A DNA stretch of 51,422 nt from Lentisphaeria bacterium (GTDB lineage: Bacteria; Verrucomicrobiota; Lentisphaeria; Victivallales; UBA1829), in the NCBI GenBank assembly GCA_017503375.1, contig JAFVTF010000090.1:1-51422 (forward strand), written 5' to 3'. Under the pieces are notes generated by a model. It was not told the origin of the DNA and did no database searches. It worked only from the letters and a program-made list of their open reading frames with translations. A program made the translations under genes and the position numbers. Position 1 is the first letter of the stretch; the number at the start of each line of letters is the position of its first letter. Below are positions 35,614 to 43,876 of the stretch, piece after piece.

Positions 35614-36180
35614 TCATTTCACAGGTGAATAATTGAAAAAAGGCAATATCCGGATTTTGGCATTTTCATTGCCGTTGATCAAGCCGATTTGAAGCCCCGT
35701 TTCGGTAAGGTTGAACAGTCCGACTTGAAGAAGACTTTTCCGGAACGAACCCTTTTCCGTATTCGCCATGATATTGTAAATCCCGATACTTACACCATGA
35801 TTTTCTTCATAGAGATTCAACAGACCAAGGGATAATCCGTGAGCGTTCCGGTTATTGCTGAAAAGACAGGCGGAAACACCGTACATATTATAATTTGCAC
35901 TCAAAAGAGCAAGACTCAGACCGTAACAGTTATCGACTTTCCCATTGAGAAGATTCATGAAAATCCCGTAGACGGTTGTTTCTGCGGGATTGAAAAGTGC
36001 CCAGGAGCCGATTCCAATCTGCAGAGGTGTCGGCATCCCCGGGAAAAGTCCCCGGGGCACATCCGCAGACAGCGCATCCTTCACTGTGCCGTGGGGAACT
36101 TTTTTTCCATCCAATTCATAGGTGGAAAAACATCCTGTTGTCAGACACAGCAGCAAAAAACAAAGAACCAGCCTGTTCAC
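35614..36180 (-). CDS. Lipoprotein with LA_2272-like surface repeats
   Basis: A 188-residue protein with a GTG start at 36180, placed nine bases after GGAG that overlaps the end of the big glycosidase gene. The lipobox is LTTGC (Cys 17). The mature part has repeats of the form aromatic/His-G-hydrophobic-x-hydrophobic-x-L-L/N at about 20-residue spacing: VYGIFMNLLNG, CYGLSLALLS, MYGVSACLFS, AHGLSLGLLN, NHGVSIGIYN, LQVGLFN, LQIGLINGN. This pattern is like the LA_2272/LA_2273 surface-repeat lipoproteins of Leptospira. A beta-solenoid or barrel on the outer membrane is likely. Function unknown. Confidence 0.75.
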   Translation of the reverse strand: MNRLVLCFLLLCLTTGCFSTYELDGKKVPHGTVKDALSADVPRGLFPGMPTPLQIGIGSWALFNPAETTVYGIFMNLLNGKVDNCYGLSLALLSANYNMYGVSACLFSNNRNAHGLSLGLLNLYEENHGVSIGIYNIMANTEKGSFRKSLLQVGLFNLTETGLQIGLINGNENAKIRILPFFNYSPVK

Positions 36181-36184
36181 TCTA

Positions 36185-39100
36185 TTATTCTCCGATCTGA
36201 ATCAGTGAGAAATTATATCCCTTTATCTGCCAGTTTTTCAAATCATTTCCGGTGATCTTTCTGCCTGTGCGGAAATCTTTCAGCGGTGCTGAAGCATTGA
36301 TTCCGAGAGTTTTGAAATCAATGGAAACATTCATCGTCTGAGCCGTTTTCTTTTTATTTACGACTACCGCCAAAGCACGTTTGCCAATGGTGTAAACACT
36401 GATAAATGTATCCGGAGCGGAAGCTGTTACAAACTTCTGCGTACGGTAAGAATGGAACTTCAGCGCAGGATCCTGCCAGCCGAAAGCATCCAGTTTCTTA
36501 TACAGATTGTTCACATAGGACATATCAACCCAGAGATTCCAGATCAGGGAGTCGTGCAGCAGCACAAGTGCCAGCACCTGATCGTTGTAATCTTTGTTCA
36601 GACGGTGTGCTTTCGGACCTGTTCTGCCGAGATTCGGGAGCAGCATCGGAACAACGCCGGAGCTTGGCATGTAATAGACCTGATAGGCATCCATGTTGTA
36701 ATGTTCCAGATAGTTGCTGTTGCCGATCAGTTCGGTTTCCAGTTCCTCACCGGAACACTGGAAGTCCACGAAAGCATTGATCGGAGCACTGGTTCTGGCA
36801 GACATGTGCGCCCAGAGATAGTTCTTTGTCTGATCGCGGCCGGGTGCATGAAGCAGAGTGTATAGACGCTTCATATAGTTTCTCATAGCCCGGATCGGCC
36901 AGGTCAGTTTCTGATTGCCCTGCTCGTCAATATAACCGCAGCCGTGGAGTTCATTGGCACAGTTGTAAGCTCCCAGACTGTCAACATAAACGCACTGCAA
37001 TCCGCCGCGTTTGATATGATCGTCGATCTGCCAGATGATGTAATCCGTGAAGCTTGAACCCGGACACTGGGGATAAACGTTGTAGGGATTCCGCCATTCC
37101 TTCCGGAAAATCTTATATTCCGTTGCCTCCGGACTGACCAGGAAGGGGTTCAGATACAGGGAGAGTTCTGCACCCTTATCGCGGAACCGTTTCACTTCAC
37201 CGCGGAATGCTTTCATGGAAGTGTGTTCCGGGGTGAAAAATCCGCCATTGCCGGGATATTTTTTGATCTTCTGGTCAATGGTCCAGGGATGACCGATGGT
37301 GAACGGATCAAAGAACCAGACTCTCCAGGAACGGAACTGAGGCGGTGTGGGTTTCACCGGGTTCGCTTCGATTCCGAATTCAAACACAAAATTCTTTCCC
37401 GCAAGTTTCGTGGGCTTGTCCACAAAACGGATCTGCCAGAGAATGTTCTTCCCCTGACGGCTGATGCGGTAAACAGATTTTTCATCCCTGTTCCGCCAGA
37501 ACTGGAAAGACTCTGTGCAGAATGTCAGACCGACTTCCATATTCCCCAGCCAGACCGTCGGAATCTGTTTGAGAGCGAGGTTTTTTCCGAGTTTGCCGAC
37601 ATAATTTTCCCGTGAGAAGAAATGGGCATTGTAAAACTCTGCCACGGATGCAGGCATGACCATTTCCAGAAACAGTTCTTCCAATGTTCCGGAAACATTT
37701 TCCGGTTTGACGGAGTACCAGAGGAATCCGTCATATTCCATGGTGACAGTTCCGCTGAGTTTGACTCCGTTTCCGGAGGCTGTGAAACTCATGACAGTCT
37801 GTTCCCCGTTTTCTTTGACTTTGCGGAATTTGAAATTCCGGAACGCAATATTTTTTCCGTTGATCTTTGCTTTCAGAACAGGTTTTTCCGCAAACAGAGG
37901 GATTTTTTGAGAAATGATCTGTTCCGGGAGCAGAGATGTGCCGAACTGATGATCTCTGCCGATCACGGAAAGGGTATTGCCATTCCGTTTGATGGGCGTA
38001 TACGGATAAGGGATTCCGGTCATTCCGGGCTTTTCTGTCAGCCACTTGGGAACACCGATGTGTTTATATTTTTCAGAGATTTTCATGATCTCAGCACCTG
38101 CGGCATTGCAGAAGGTAAATTCCAGTGTACAATCGCCAGCGGGAATCTGTTTCAAATCAAATGAACCGGAAACGGTATTTTTTCCTTTTACGGTCTGCTT
38201 GAGAGTTTTCCCGTTGGAGTGGCGCAGGAGTGCGATCACACGGTCCGTTTTTGCCAATGCGTAATGGCTTTTCAAATCAATAGAAAAATCAAGACGGGCA
38301 GCAGAAAGATTTGTTTCTGTTGAGGTCTTCACTTCATCTTTGAATATGATTGGGAGATCCTGACGGAGAATGATTTTTCCTTTGCTGTCAGATGCGGTCA
38401 CGCGGATCACTCCGGAACGGAATCCGGAAAGAGGATCGGCATGATTGACCGTAACAGAAGAGCCTGCGGGAATTGTTTTCACATAGCTGAAGGTTTTTCC
38501 TTTGCTGCCGTCATTCCGGATGGTTTCGATTCTGATGGAGGCAGTTTCTGATATTTTGGAGAGATTGAACAGTTCTGTTTTCAGTTCCAGTTTCCGTTCA
38601 AAGAGCTGGGAATAATCCACGGAAAGTCTGCCGAAACAGTCGGCTGCGGTCATGCGGAACGTTCCGAAATATGCACTGAAAGGCATAGCGGAAGGCGAGA
38701 CGGCAGAAAAGATGATATCGGGTTCCTGCTGACGGTCACGGCAGAAATTGAAGTCCCACAGTTTTCCTTCCTTGAATGAGCTTTCAAAATCCCTGATGGG
38801 AATACTCATTTCACAGATCCACTGACCTTCGTAAAGTCCGTTGCGGACGGTCCAGTTGCCGTTCCACTCTTTTTTGGAATTGCGGGCATCATAAATTGCT
38901 CCGCCGTAATTGACGATTGTCTGGAAATTTCCCTGTTTCATTTCCGGCGGACGCAGAAAGATTTCAAAAGCATCATCCCGGTAAACTGCGCCGTCGCGGT
39001 CTTTGATATTGTTGATGAGCTGAGTTGCTCCGGGAATCTTGGCGATGAAGCAGAGATAGAAATTTTTGGAATCCATTCCGGCATAGATTTCACCGGGGAG

Positions 39101-39949
39101 ATCTGTCTGAAGCCGGGGGTTGCTCAAAGCGATGAAACCGGGAAGACGGGCAGCAGTTCCCCATTCAGATTCCACAAAATTACCATCAATTTTCGGCGCA
39201 GATTTCATCCTCGGAAGTGTGAATATTGTTTTCTGCACCTTATTCATGGGAATATCAAGAGAGGGGGCGGATTCTTCTTTATAGAGCTTGGAAATCTCTT
39301 TTTCTGTCATTGCGGTAGAGTAGAATTTCAACTGATCGAAAGCGGTTTCCAATTTTCTGTTGTATGGGCGGAACGGCTGGGGATTCAGGACAAAATCACC
39401 GAATTTTTTGAAGAACAGACCATCTTTTCCCCGGCTGCTGCAAGCGAGCTGTCCATTATGATAAATGGCAAAAAGGTTTGCTTTCTTGCTCCATGTGATA
39501 GTGAGAAAAGTCCATTTTCCTTTTTCCAGCTTGTGATTATTTGTATTGGTATAACCGTTTCCCTGTCCTTTTTTCCCCTGAGGATTTCCCATCCAGAACG
39601 TCAAGCCCAGACCTTTGGGTTCCCGGTATTTATAAAGAATGATGCGTCCATTTTTCTCCGGACTGTTGTTCTGAAGCAGAAAGACAAATTCAGTTACGGA
39701 GCTGTCCCAGTTCATGGGTTTCACCCAGAACGAGAGGGAGCCTTCTTCCGGATTGACCTTTGCCGGACACGGGATTTTTACGGTTCCATCGGTAAGAGCG
39801 ATCGCTTTGTTCCGGAAACCATCAACATAACGGTATTTTCCCAGAGCCTTTGCATTCCCTGTTTTTCCATCAAAATCATACTGCACAACAGGCGCAGCCA
39901 TGAGAAACGAACCAGCCAATACGGCAATACCGGCGAATAAATGTTTCAT
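36185..39949 (-). CDS. Giant multidomain glycoside hydrolase (LamG + CBM9-like + barrel)
   Basis: A 1254-residue exported enzyme with a signal peptide of about 18 residues ending FLMAA. Residues 20-225 form a LamG/concanavalin-like sandwich (SLSFWVKPMNW; FAIYHNGQLACSS). Residues 250-440 are a CBM9-like/DOMON-type domain (MKSAPKIDGNFVESEWG; DDAFEIFLRPP). Beta domains follow to about residue 850. A TIM-barrel-like region (SLYLNPFLVSP; LQCVYVDSLGAYNCANELHGCGY, with candidate acids Asp and Glu) runs to about 1130, and a C-terminal sandwich closes it. The catalytic family is not assigned; the layout resembles DUF6067-type enzymes. Start has GAGGT upstream and a promoter at 39986-40013. Confidence 0.83.
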   Translation of the reverse strand: MKHLFAGIAVLAGSFLMAAPVVQYDFDGKTGNAKALGKYRYVDGFRNKAIALTDGTVKIPCPAKVNPEEGSLSFWVKPMNWDSSVTEFVFLLQNNSPEKNGRIILYKYREPKGLGLTFWMGNPQGKKGQGNGYTNTNNHKLEKGKWTFLTITWSKKANLFAIYHNGQLACSSRGKDGLFFKKFGDFVLNPQPFRPYNRKLETAFDQLKFYSTAMTEKEISKLYKEESAPSLDIPMNKVQKTIFTLPRMKSAPKIDGNFVESEWGTAARLPGFIALSNPRLQTDLPGEIYAGMDSKNFYLCFIAKIPGATQLINNIKDRDGAVYRDDAFEIFLRPPEMKQGNFQTIVNYGGAIYDARNSKKEWNGNWTVRNGLYEGQWICEMSIPIRDFESSFKEGKLWDFNFCRDRQQEPDIIFSAVSPSAMPFSAYFGTFRMTAADCFGRLSVDYSQLFERKLELKTELFNLSKISETASIRIETIRNDGSKGKTFSYVKTIPAGSSVTVNHADPLSGFRSGVIRVTASDSKGKIILRQDLPIIFKDEVKTSTETNLSAARLDFSIDLKSHYALAKTDRVIALLRHSNGKTLKQTVKGKNTVSGSFDLKQIPAGDCTLEFTFCNAAGAEIMKISEKYKHIGVPKWLTEKPGMTGIPYPYTPIKRNGNTLSVIGRDHQFGTSLLPEQIISQKIPLFAEKPVLKAKINGKNIAFRNFKFRKVKENGEQTVMSFTASGNGVKLSGTVTMEYDGFLWYSVKPENVSGTLEELFLEMVMPASVAEFYNAHFFSRENYVGKLGKNLALKQIPTVWLGNMEVGLTFCTESFQFWRNRDEKSVYRISRQGKNILWQIRFVDKPTKLAGKNFVFEFGIEANPVKPTPPQFRSWRVWFFDPFTIGHPWTIDQKIKKYPGNGGFFTPEHTSMKAFRGEVKRFRDKGAELSLYLNPFLVSPEATEYKIFRKEWRNPYNVYPQCPGSSFTDYIIWQIDDHIKRGGLQCVYVDSLGAYNCANELHGCGYIDEQGNQKLTWPIRAMRNYMKRLYTLLHAPGRDQTKNYLWAHMSARTSAPINAFVDFQCSGEELETELIGNSNYLEHYNMDAYQVYYMPSSGVVPMLLPNLGRTGPKAHRLNKDYNDQVLALVLLHDSLIWNLWVDMSYVNNLYKKLDAFGWQDPALKFHSYRTQKFVTASAPDTFISVYTIGKRALAVVVNKKKTAQTMNVSIDFKTLGINASAPLKDFRTGRKITGNDLKNWQIKGYNFSLIQIGE

Positions 39950-39985
39950 AAAATTACCTCTATTCTATTTTTGTTTTCTGAAGAT

Positions 39986-40013
39986 AATATAACGGGACAT
40001 ATTCAGTTTTCAA
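39986..40013 (-). promoter_or_regulatory. Promoter of the giant glycosidase
   Basis: Minus strand: TTGAAA (40013-40008), 16-base spacer, TATATT (39991-39986). It predicts a leader of about 30 bases before the ATG at 39949. No operator palindrome like that at 3222 was seen. Confidence 0.6.
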
Positions 40014-40228
40014 GTTTCAGGCAAAAAAAATCCACGGATAGAAAACTTGCCGGGGATAAAAAAATCCCGAATTTGGAGCATTGTTATTCTGTAATTTTAC
40101 CTCCGGATTCTGTTTTTATTTTGAGAAAATTTGTAATTCAGTATCGTGCATAAACTTTCTTTATACATTCAAACCACGGACAGTCGCATCCAAATTTAAT
40201 ACAAATGGATTTTGCATGAGAAACAATT
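40014..40228. other. Noncoding stretch, nothing recognised
   Basis: A/T-rich sequence between the glycosidase promoter and the broken transposase. No open frame with a ribosome site, hairpin or repeat shared with the rest of the window was found. It may be the decayed remainder of the insertion sequence. Confidence 0.4.
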
Positions 40229-40592
40229 TTACAACCCACATAAATCATGTCCTGCAAAACGGAACACAATCTCCGCCTCGCAACTGAAAGTTTGACCGGA
40301 ATCTGCACGGATCAGAAGTTCTTCCGCCTGCAAACCAAGTTTTTCCGCTTTGTCAATAAATCGTTGCGTAAACTCAATGGCTCCGTTTGAACAGTGTTGA
40401 CTCCCCGGACGCAATTCGTCCCCAAACATATACCCCTTTGGCAATGCTGCTGTGAGAAAATTCTCCGTGTTTGGTTTTTGATGTCGTCAAATGATCCATT
40501 CTTTCGAGTCCCATACCGGAAATTTGCGTTCCAATCAAAATAATTCCGCCTTTTGAGTTGATTTTTTCATTACCTTGTGTTATCTTAATCAT
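40229..40592 (-). pseudogene. Broken IS1380-like transposase fragment
   Basis: Two overlapping minus-strand frames together give a transposase segment. The first has GTQISGMGLERMDHL and continues as HSSIAKG; a one-base shift in a GGGG run near 40430 joins it to KGYMFGDELRPGSQHC, then FIDKAEKLG and LLIRADSG. The LRPGSQHC and R-x-DSG blocks are typical of IS1380-family DDE transposases (the second is a catalytic Asp region). Both ends are missing and no full inverted repeats were found, so it is a dead remnant of about a quarter of the usual gene. Confidence 0.75.
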
Positions 40593-40727
40593 TGAATCAC
40601 CAGTTGGGTAGTTGGTGTTTTTTAGATTGGGTTTATCATAAAAAACTTTCTCTCAACAGGTTTTTCAAGTTTTATATCGTATAAAATTTCTTCACGGTTT
40701 ATAGTTAAAATAAATAAGGATGATGCC

Positions 40728-41861
40728 ATGATCAGAAAAATCTCTGCCGCTGTTTTCTCTTTTCTTTGTCTTTTACCGCTTTCCGTACAGTGCGAAGAAG
40801 TGGAACATGAATGTACAAGCTGGATGGTTTTTCATGATCTGACGGGGAACAATACCAATATTCTGCACAAAAACCGTGATTCTGTGGCAAGGAATGTTGT
40901 TCTTTCCATGAGTGAACCGGGAGTAAAGCGGAAATGGATCGCTTCCGGCAGCAAAACTGGGGTGAATATGGGACTCAATACTTCCGGTCTTGCCGGTGTC
41001 ATGAACAGCGGAGAGAAATGTATTCATCCTTCCAATGATAAAACCAGAAAAAGCACTCCGGCGATTCTCAAAGAGATCATGTCTTCCTGTGATACTGCGG
41101 CTCAGGCTGTGGAACGGCTGAAGCAATTTCTCAAAGAAAAGGATTATCATCATGGTGTCAAAGGTTCCATCTTCTTTTTCATGGACCCGAAAGAGGGATA
41201 TGTCTGCGAAATGACGGCAGAAGTGATTACTGTTCAGCCGTATAACAGCGGTTATGCAGTCCGCGCCAATATCTGGCAGAATCCGCAGATGCAGCGGTAT
41301 TCCCGGAACGATGTTCAGAGTTATCTCAACAGCAGTGCCAGAGCTTATATTGCATATTCCGGTTTGAATCAGGCATTGGATAAATACGGAAAAATCGGAC
41401 TTTTTGATATTTTCGATCTTTCCCGCCACTGCAAAATGCCGGAAAAATCCTCCGAAAAACGTTCTGTCTGTTTTAAATTCACAAATGCAACAGCCAGTTT
41501 GGAAATCGACAGACAATATCCGGATGTTCTTTCCAGCGGTTATTTCACAATCGGTCATCCGCGGCACACGATTTATGTTCCGGTTCCGGTTTGTGCGGAA
41601 AAACTTCATCCGGCGATGGGTGATCTCTCCTGGTCCGCTGCCAGCTGGAAACGGCTTGATACTCTCGGCGTGGAAGCCCCCGTTCCGGAAAAATGGCTGA
41701 AATATGAAAAAGAATCCATGGGTAAATATTTCAATGCAAAAGACAAGGCCCGGAAACTGCTCGACAGCGGGAAACGTGCCGAAGCAGTAACTTTGCTTAA
41801 TAAAACAGCTGAAGAAATCTGGAACGGAGCCGCAGAAATCCTGAAACTCAATAAGAAGTGA
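40728..41861 (+). CDS. Exported Ntn-hydrolase of the C45 (acyltransferase/amidase) type
   Basis: A 377-residue protein with a signal peptide (residues 1-22). The first conserved residue is C29 in HECTSWMVF, followed by NTNILHKNRDS, as in C45 enzymes where a precursor is cut to expose an N-terminal nucleophilic Cys before an Asn/Lys-Asn-Arg-Asp loop. Later landmarks are GLNTSGLAGVMNSGE and a C-terminal helical tail of about 60 residues. Such enzymes hydrolyse linear amides or transfer acyl groups. Maturation would remove residues 1-28, uniting signal cleavage and self-processing. The substrate is unknown. Monocistronic; AAATAAGG upstream. Confidence 0.78.
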   Translation: MIRKISAAVFSFLCLLPLSVQCEEVEHECTSWMVFHDLTGNNTNILHKNRDSVARNVVLSMSEPGVKRKWIASGSKTGVNMGLNTSGLAGVMNSGEKCIHPSNDKTRKSTPAILKEIMSSCDTAAQAVERLKQFLKEKDYHHGVKGSIFFFMDPKEGYVCEMTAEVITVQPYNSGYAVRANIWQNPQMQRYSRNDVQSYLNSSARAYIAYSGLNQALDKYGKIGLFDIFDLSRHCKMPEKSSEKRSVCFKFTNATASLEIDRQYPDVLSSGYFTIGHPRHTIYVPVPVCAEKLHPAMGDLSWSAASWKRLDTLGVEAPVPEKWLKYEKESMGKYFNAKDKARKLLDSGKRAEAVTLLNKTAEEIWNGAAEILKLNKK

Positions 41862-41890
41862 ATCTTCCGCAAATTACAGCTGCGGAAGAT
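41862..41890. terminator. Shared hairpin between converging genes
   Basis: A perfect 10-bp stem (ATCTTCCGCA/TGCGGAAGAT) with a nine-base loop lies between the two converging stop codons and overlaps the end of the SGNH gene. It lacks a clear T-run on either strand, so termination is likely but weaker than the others. Confidence 0.45.
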
Positions 41891-42848
41891 ATTTGAACAG
41901 ATTTCTTCCCATAAACTGGAATCCGAAATCATTCGGATGCAGTCCGTCTGAACGGAAACATTCATCCAGATGCGGCACCAGAGTCATTCCATCTGCGATT
42001 TGAACAGAAGGATATGCCGCGCAAATCTTCCGGATGAGTTCCCGCATTTCTGCGAAAGTTCCGGCATTGGTAATCCGGCCGGAATCTTTCCGCCAGATCG
42101 GGAGAACGGTCAAAACCGGAACACCCGGATAATTCTTTGCAAGTTTCCGGAAAAACTGTTCCGCATTATCTTCCAACCGTCCTCTTGTACAGTGGGACCA
42201 GTCATTGGTTCCGTATGCAACGGTGATGAAATCCGGCATTACCGGTTCCGGACACACTGCAAGTGCCGGATTGAAAATATCTCCGCCAATCCCTTTATTA
42301 AAGACTTCTGCATCCAGAAAATCTGCGATCTGGTTCGGATAGGCAAGAGACGGATGGATTGCATCATATCCCTGCGTAATGGAATCCCCGAAACTGATCA
42401 TCCGGTAATTTTTTCTGACAGGTCTGATGAAAGAGGCATCTTCATAAGCTGCCCGTTTCAGGCGGACTTCTACCAGGGAGGGAAAGTAAATGCAAACTCT
42501 GTTCCGGGTTCCATCCAGCGGCAGTTCCAAGTGAAAATCGGGCTGTTCCAGATATGATTCCGCTCCATCGCAACGGACCAAAGCACCGTTCAGCATAATA
42601 TCAAAATAATAAAATGTCCGGGAAGAGCCTTTGTTTACGGAAACATCCATGGCAAACATTTTTGCATCGGTTTCAAACTCCATGCGTACGGAAGATGAGG
42701 CAAATGTTTTCTGATAAAAATCTTTATTATCAGCGTAAGAATCCCGCTGTTCCGGCGTGAAGCGGCTGAAGTGATAAAATCCTTGTTTTTCCGTCACTTC
42801 CGCCCCATGAATCAGTTCTTTGAGCAAAATGAAATCCATTTCCGTCAT
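41874..42848 (-). CDS. SGNH/GDSL hydrolase with N-terminal beta domain
   Basis: A 324-residue probable carbohydrate esterase, cytoplasmic as read (no signal peptide). Residues 1-145 look like the jelly-roll domain found before SGNH domains in CE2/CE3-like enzymes. The catalytic set is Ser 156 in ISFGDSITQGYD, Gly in NKGIGGD, Asn in VAYGTNDW, and Asp/His in DGLHPND near residue 305. The start is the ATG at 42848, seven bases after AAGGAG; the ATG two codons earlier is too close. A longer reading to 42980 crosses the structured leader and is rejected. Confidence 0.85.
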   Translation of the reverse strand: MTEMDFILLKELIHGAEVTEKQGFYHFSRFTPEQRDSYADNKDFYQKTFASSSVRMEFETDAKMFAMDVSVNKGSSRTFYYFDIMLNGALVRCDGAESYLEQPDFHLELPLDGTRNRVCIYFPSLVEVRLKRAAYEDASFIRPVRKNYRMISFGDSITQGYDAIHPSLAYPNQIADFLDAEVFNKGIGGDIFNPALAVCPEPVMPDFITVAYGTNDWSHCTRGRLEDNAEQFFRKLAKNYPGVPVLTVLPIWRKDSGRITNAGTFAEMRELIRKICAAYPSVQIADGMTLVPHLDECFRSDGLHPNDFGFQFMGRNLFKYLPQL

Positions 42849-42867
42849 CAGCATTCTCCTTACCTTA

Positions 42868-43051
42868 GAGGTAATTTCAAAAGTCCGGCAAAATTTGGCT
42901 GAAAAGAGATTGCTGATGAGATGGAAATGGTAGTTTGAGCGTAGCTTTCCATCCTCCTTCGTTAAAACTCCGGAGGACAAGCCGGAAACGCTCCATTTTC
43001 AGATCACGGCAAGAATTTTCAGACATTTTTGAAGACTTTTGAAATTGCCTC
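42868..43051 (-). repeat. 184-bp element with 18-bp inverted ends in the SGNH gene leader
   Basis: GAGGTAATTTCAAAAGTC at 42868-42885 is repeated inverted at 43034-43051 with a single difference, and similarity continues inward for another 15-20 bases (CAAAAT...CTGAAAA on both arms). Inside are two smaller stems: GATGGAAA/TTTCCATC and TCCTCC/GGAGGA. It occupies the transcript leader between the promoter at 43082 and the SGNH start, so it is either a small mobile element or a regulatory leader. No second copy was seen in the window. Confidence 0.6.
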
Positions 43052-43081
43052 CCTAATTATAAATTACCTCTACAGAAAAAT

Positions 43082-43109
43082 AATATAGCACAGATAAAGA
43101 AAAAAACAA
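43082..43109 (-). promoter_or_regulatory. Promoter for the SGNH hydrolase transcript
   Basis: Minus strand: TTGTTT (43109-43104), 16-base spacer, TATATT (43087-43082) preceded by TGC. It gives a leader of about 225 bases that contains the inverted-repeat element. It lies back to back with the promoter at 43119. Confidence 0.6.
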
Positions 43110-43118
43110 TAAACGGTC

Positions 43119-43146
43119 TTGTTTTTTTTGTTCTCCGCGATATATT
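43119..43146 (+). promoter_or_regulatory. Promoter of the DUF1835 pseudogene
   Basis: TTGTTT at 43119, 16-base spacer, TATATT at 43141. It is followed by a good ribosome site (GCAGGAG) before the ATG at 43183, so the dead gene may still be transcribed. Confidence 0.55.
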
Positions 43147-43182
43147 TAACTTTTTGTAAAAATATTCGCAGGAGATTGGATT

Positions 43183-43492
43183 ATGGATTTGCATATTCTG
43201 AACGGAGATTTTGCTCTGGAACACTGGAAAAAATGTGATTTTCAGGAGGAAAGTCTTGTCTGGCGGGAAACATATCTGGAAGGACCTCTGCCGGATACGG
43301 AAGATTTGCATACATTCCGGATTGCCCGTGCAGAATATCTTTCAACATTCCGGGAACTTTCCGGAAATATTCAAAGGACTTGACCGATTTGAAGAACATC
43401 CGTTTCTGGGCGATACGGCCTGTCAGCGAATCCTTGACCGGCTTGTTATACGAAACGTACTGGTTTGCAAACAGGGGCAATATGATTTGATT
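43183..43492 (+). pseudogene. Broken DUF1835-domain gene cut by mobile repeat copy C
   Basis: The first 55 codons read as a good DUF1835 N-terminus: LHILNGDFALEHWKKCDF, LVWRETYLEGPLP, HTFRIARAEYLSTFRE. After a frame change near 43370 the neighbouring frame gives a piece like the family's C-terminal part (DRFEEHPFLGDTACQRILDRL). About 100-150 middle codons are gone. The frame then runs into the mobile repeat at 43493. At least one frameshift, one internal deletion and one insertion are present. Promoter and ribosome site remain intact, suggesting recent loss. Confidence 0.72.
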
Positions 43493-43695
43493 GGCTCTGT
43501 TCCCAATAAAGGTCGACTTGTGATCGGGGAAGAAGGGAAAAAATTTTGAGGAAATTTTTTCCCTTCTTCCCCGAACCCCATCTTCCTTTTTCAAACCTTT
43601 TTGCGGCATTCCGATTTTTGCGACGCAAAAATCAAAATGCCATCATTGGGTTAAAAGAACAGAAAGATTTACCAGTCTGTATTTGGAACAGAGAC
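43493..43695 (-). mobile_element. MITE-like hairpin repeat, copy C (203 bp)
   Basis: The same element as copy A, inverted. Ends are GGCTCTGTTCC (43493) and GGAACAGAGAC (43685-43695). Both hairpins are complete: the 23-bp stem of hairpin 2 (43523-43573) is perfect, and hairpin 1 (43603-43651) keeps its stem with G-U pairs. It has exactly the length of copy A. No clear target duplication. It lies at the 3' break of the DUF1835 gene. Confidence 0.85.
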
Positions 43696-43802
43696 TTTTA
43701 TATCAATATTTCCTGTATCCGCCTTCCCGGAAAACATTCAGCTGGAACTATCTGTTGAATCCTGTGTCAAAAAATAAAACGGTTTTCTTTGAAATCATAT
43801 TC

Positions 43803-43833
43803 AAAACTCTTCAACACTCCGTTGAAAAGTTTT
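43803..43833 (+). promoter_or_regulatory. Hairpin upstream of the secretin-like operon
   Basis: AAAACTCTTCAAC pairs with GTTGAAAAGTTTT (13 positions, one mismatch) around a five-base loop; TCTT follows. It may terminate transcripts from the degraded region or be a leader structure for the operon starting at 43877. No convincing promoter was seen between 43696 and 43876. Confidence 0.45.
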
Positions 43834-43876
43834 CTTGAAATGAATTCACCGTTAAAACAACAAGGGGGGATGATCT

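Noticed and set aside
42849..42980. N-terminal extension of the SGNH hydrolase
   Set aside because: It translates the inverted-repeat leader; the ATG at 42848 has the proper ribosome site and the fold begins there.
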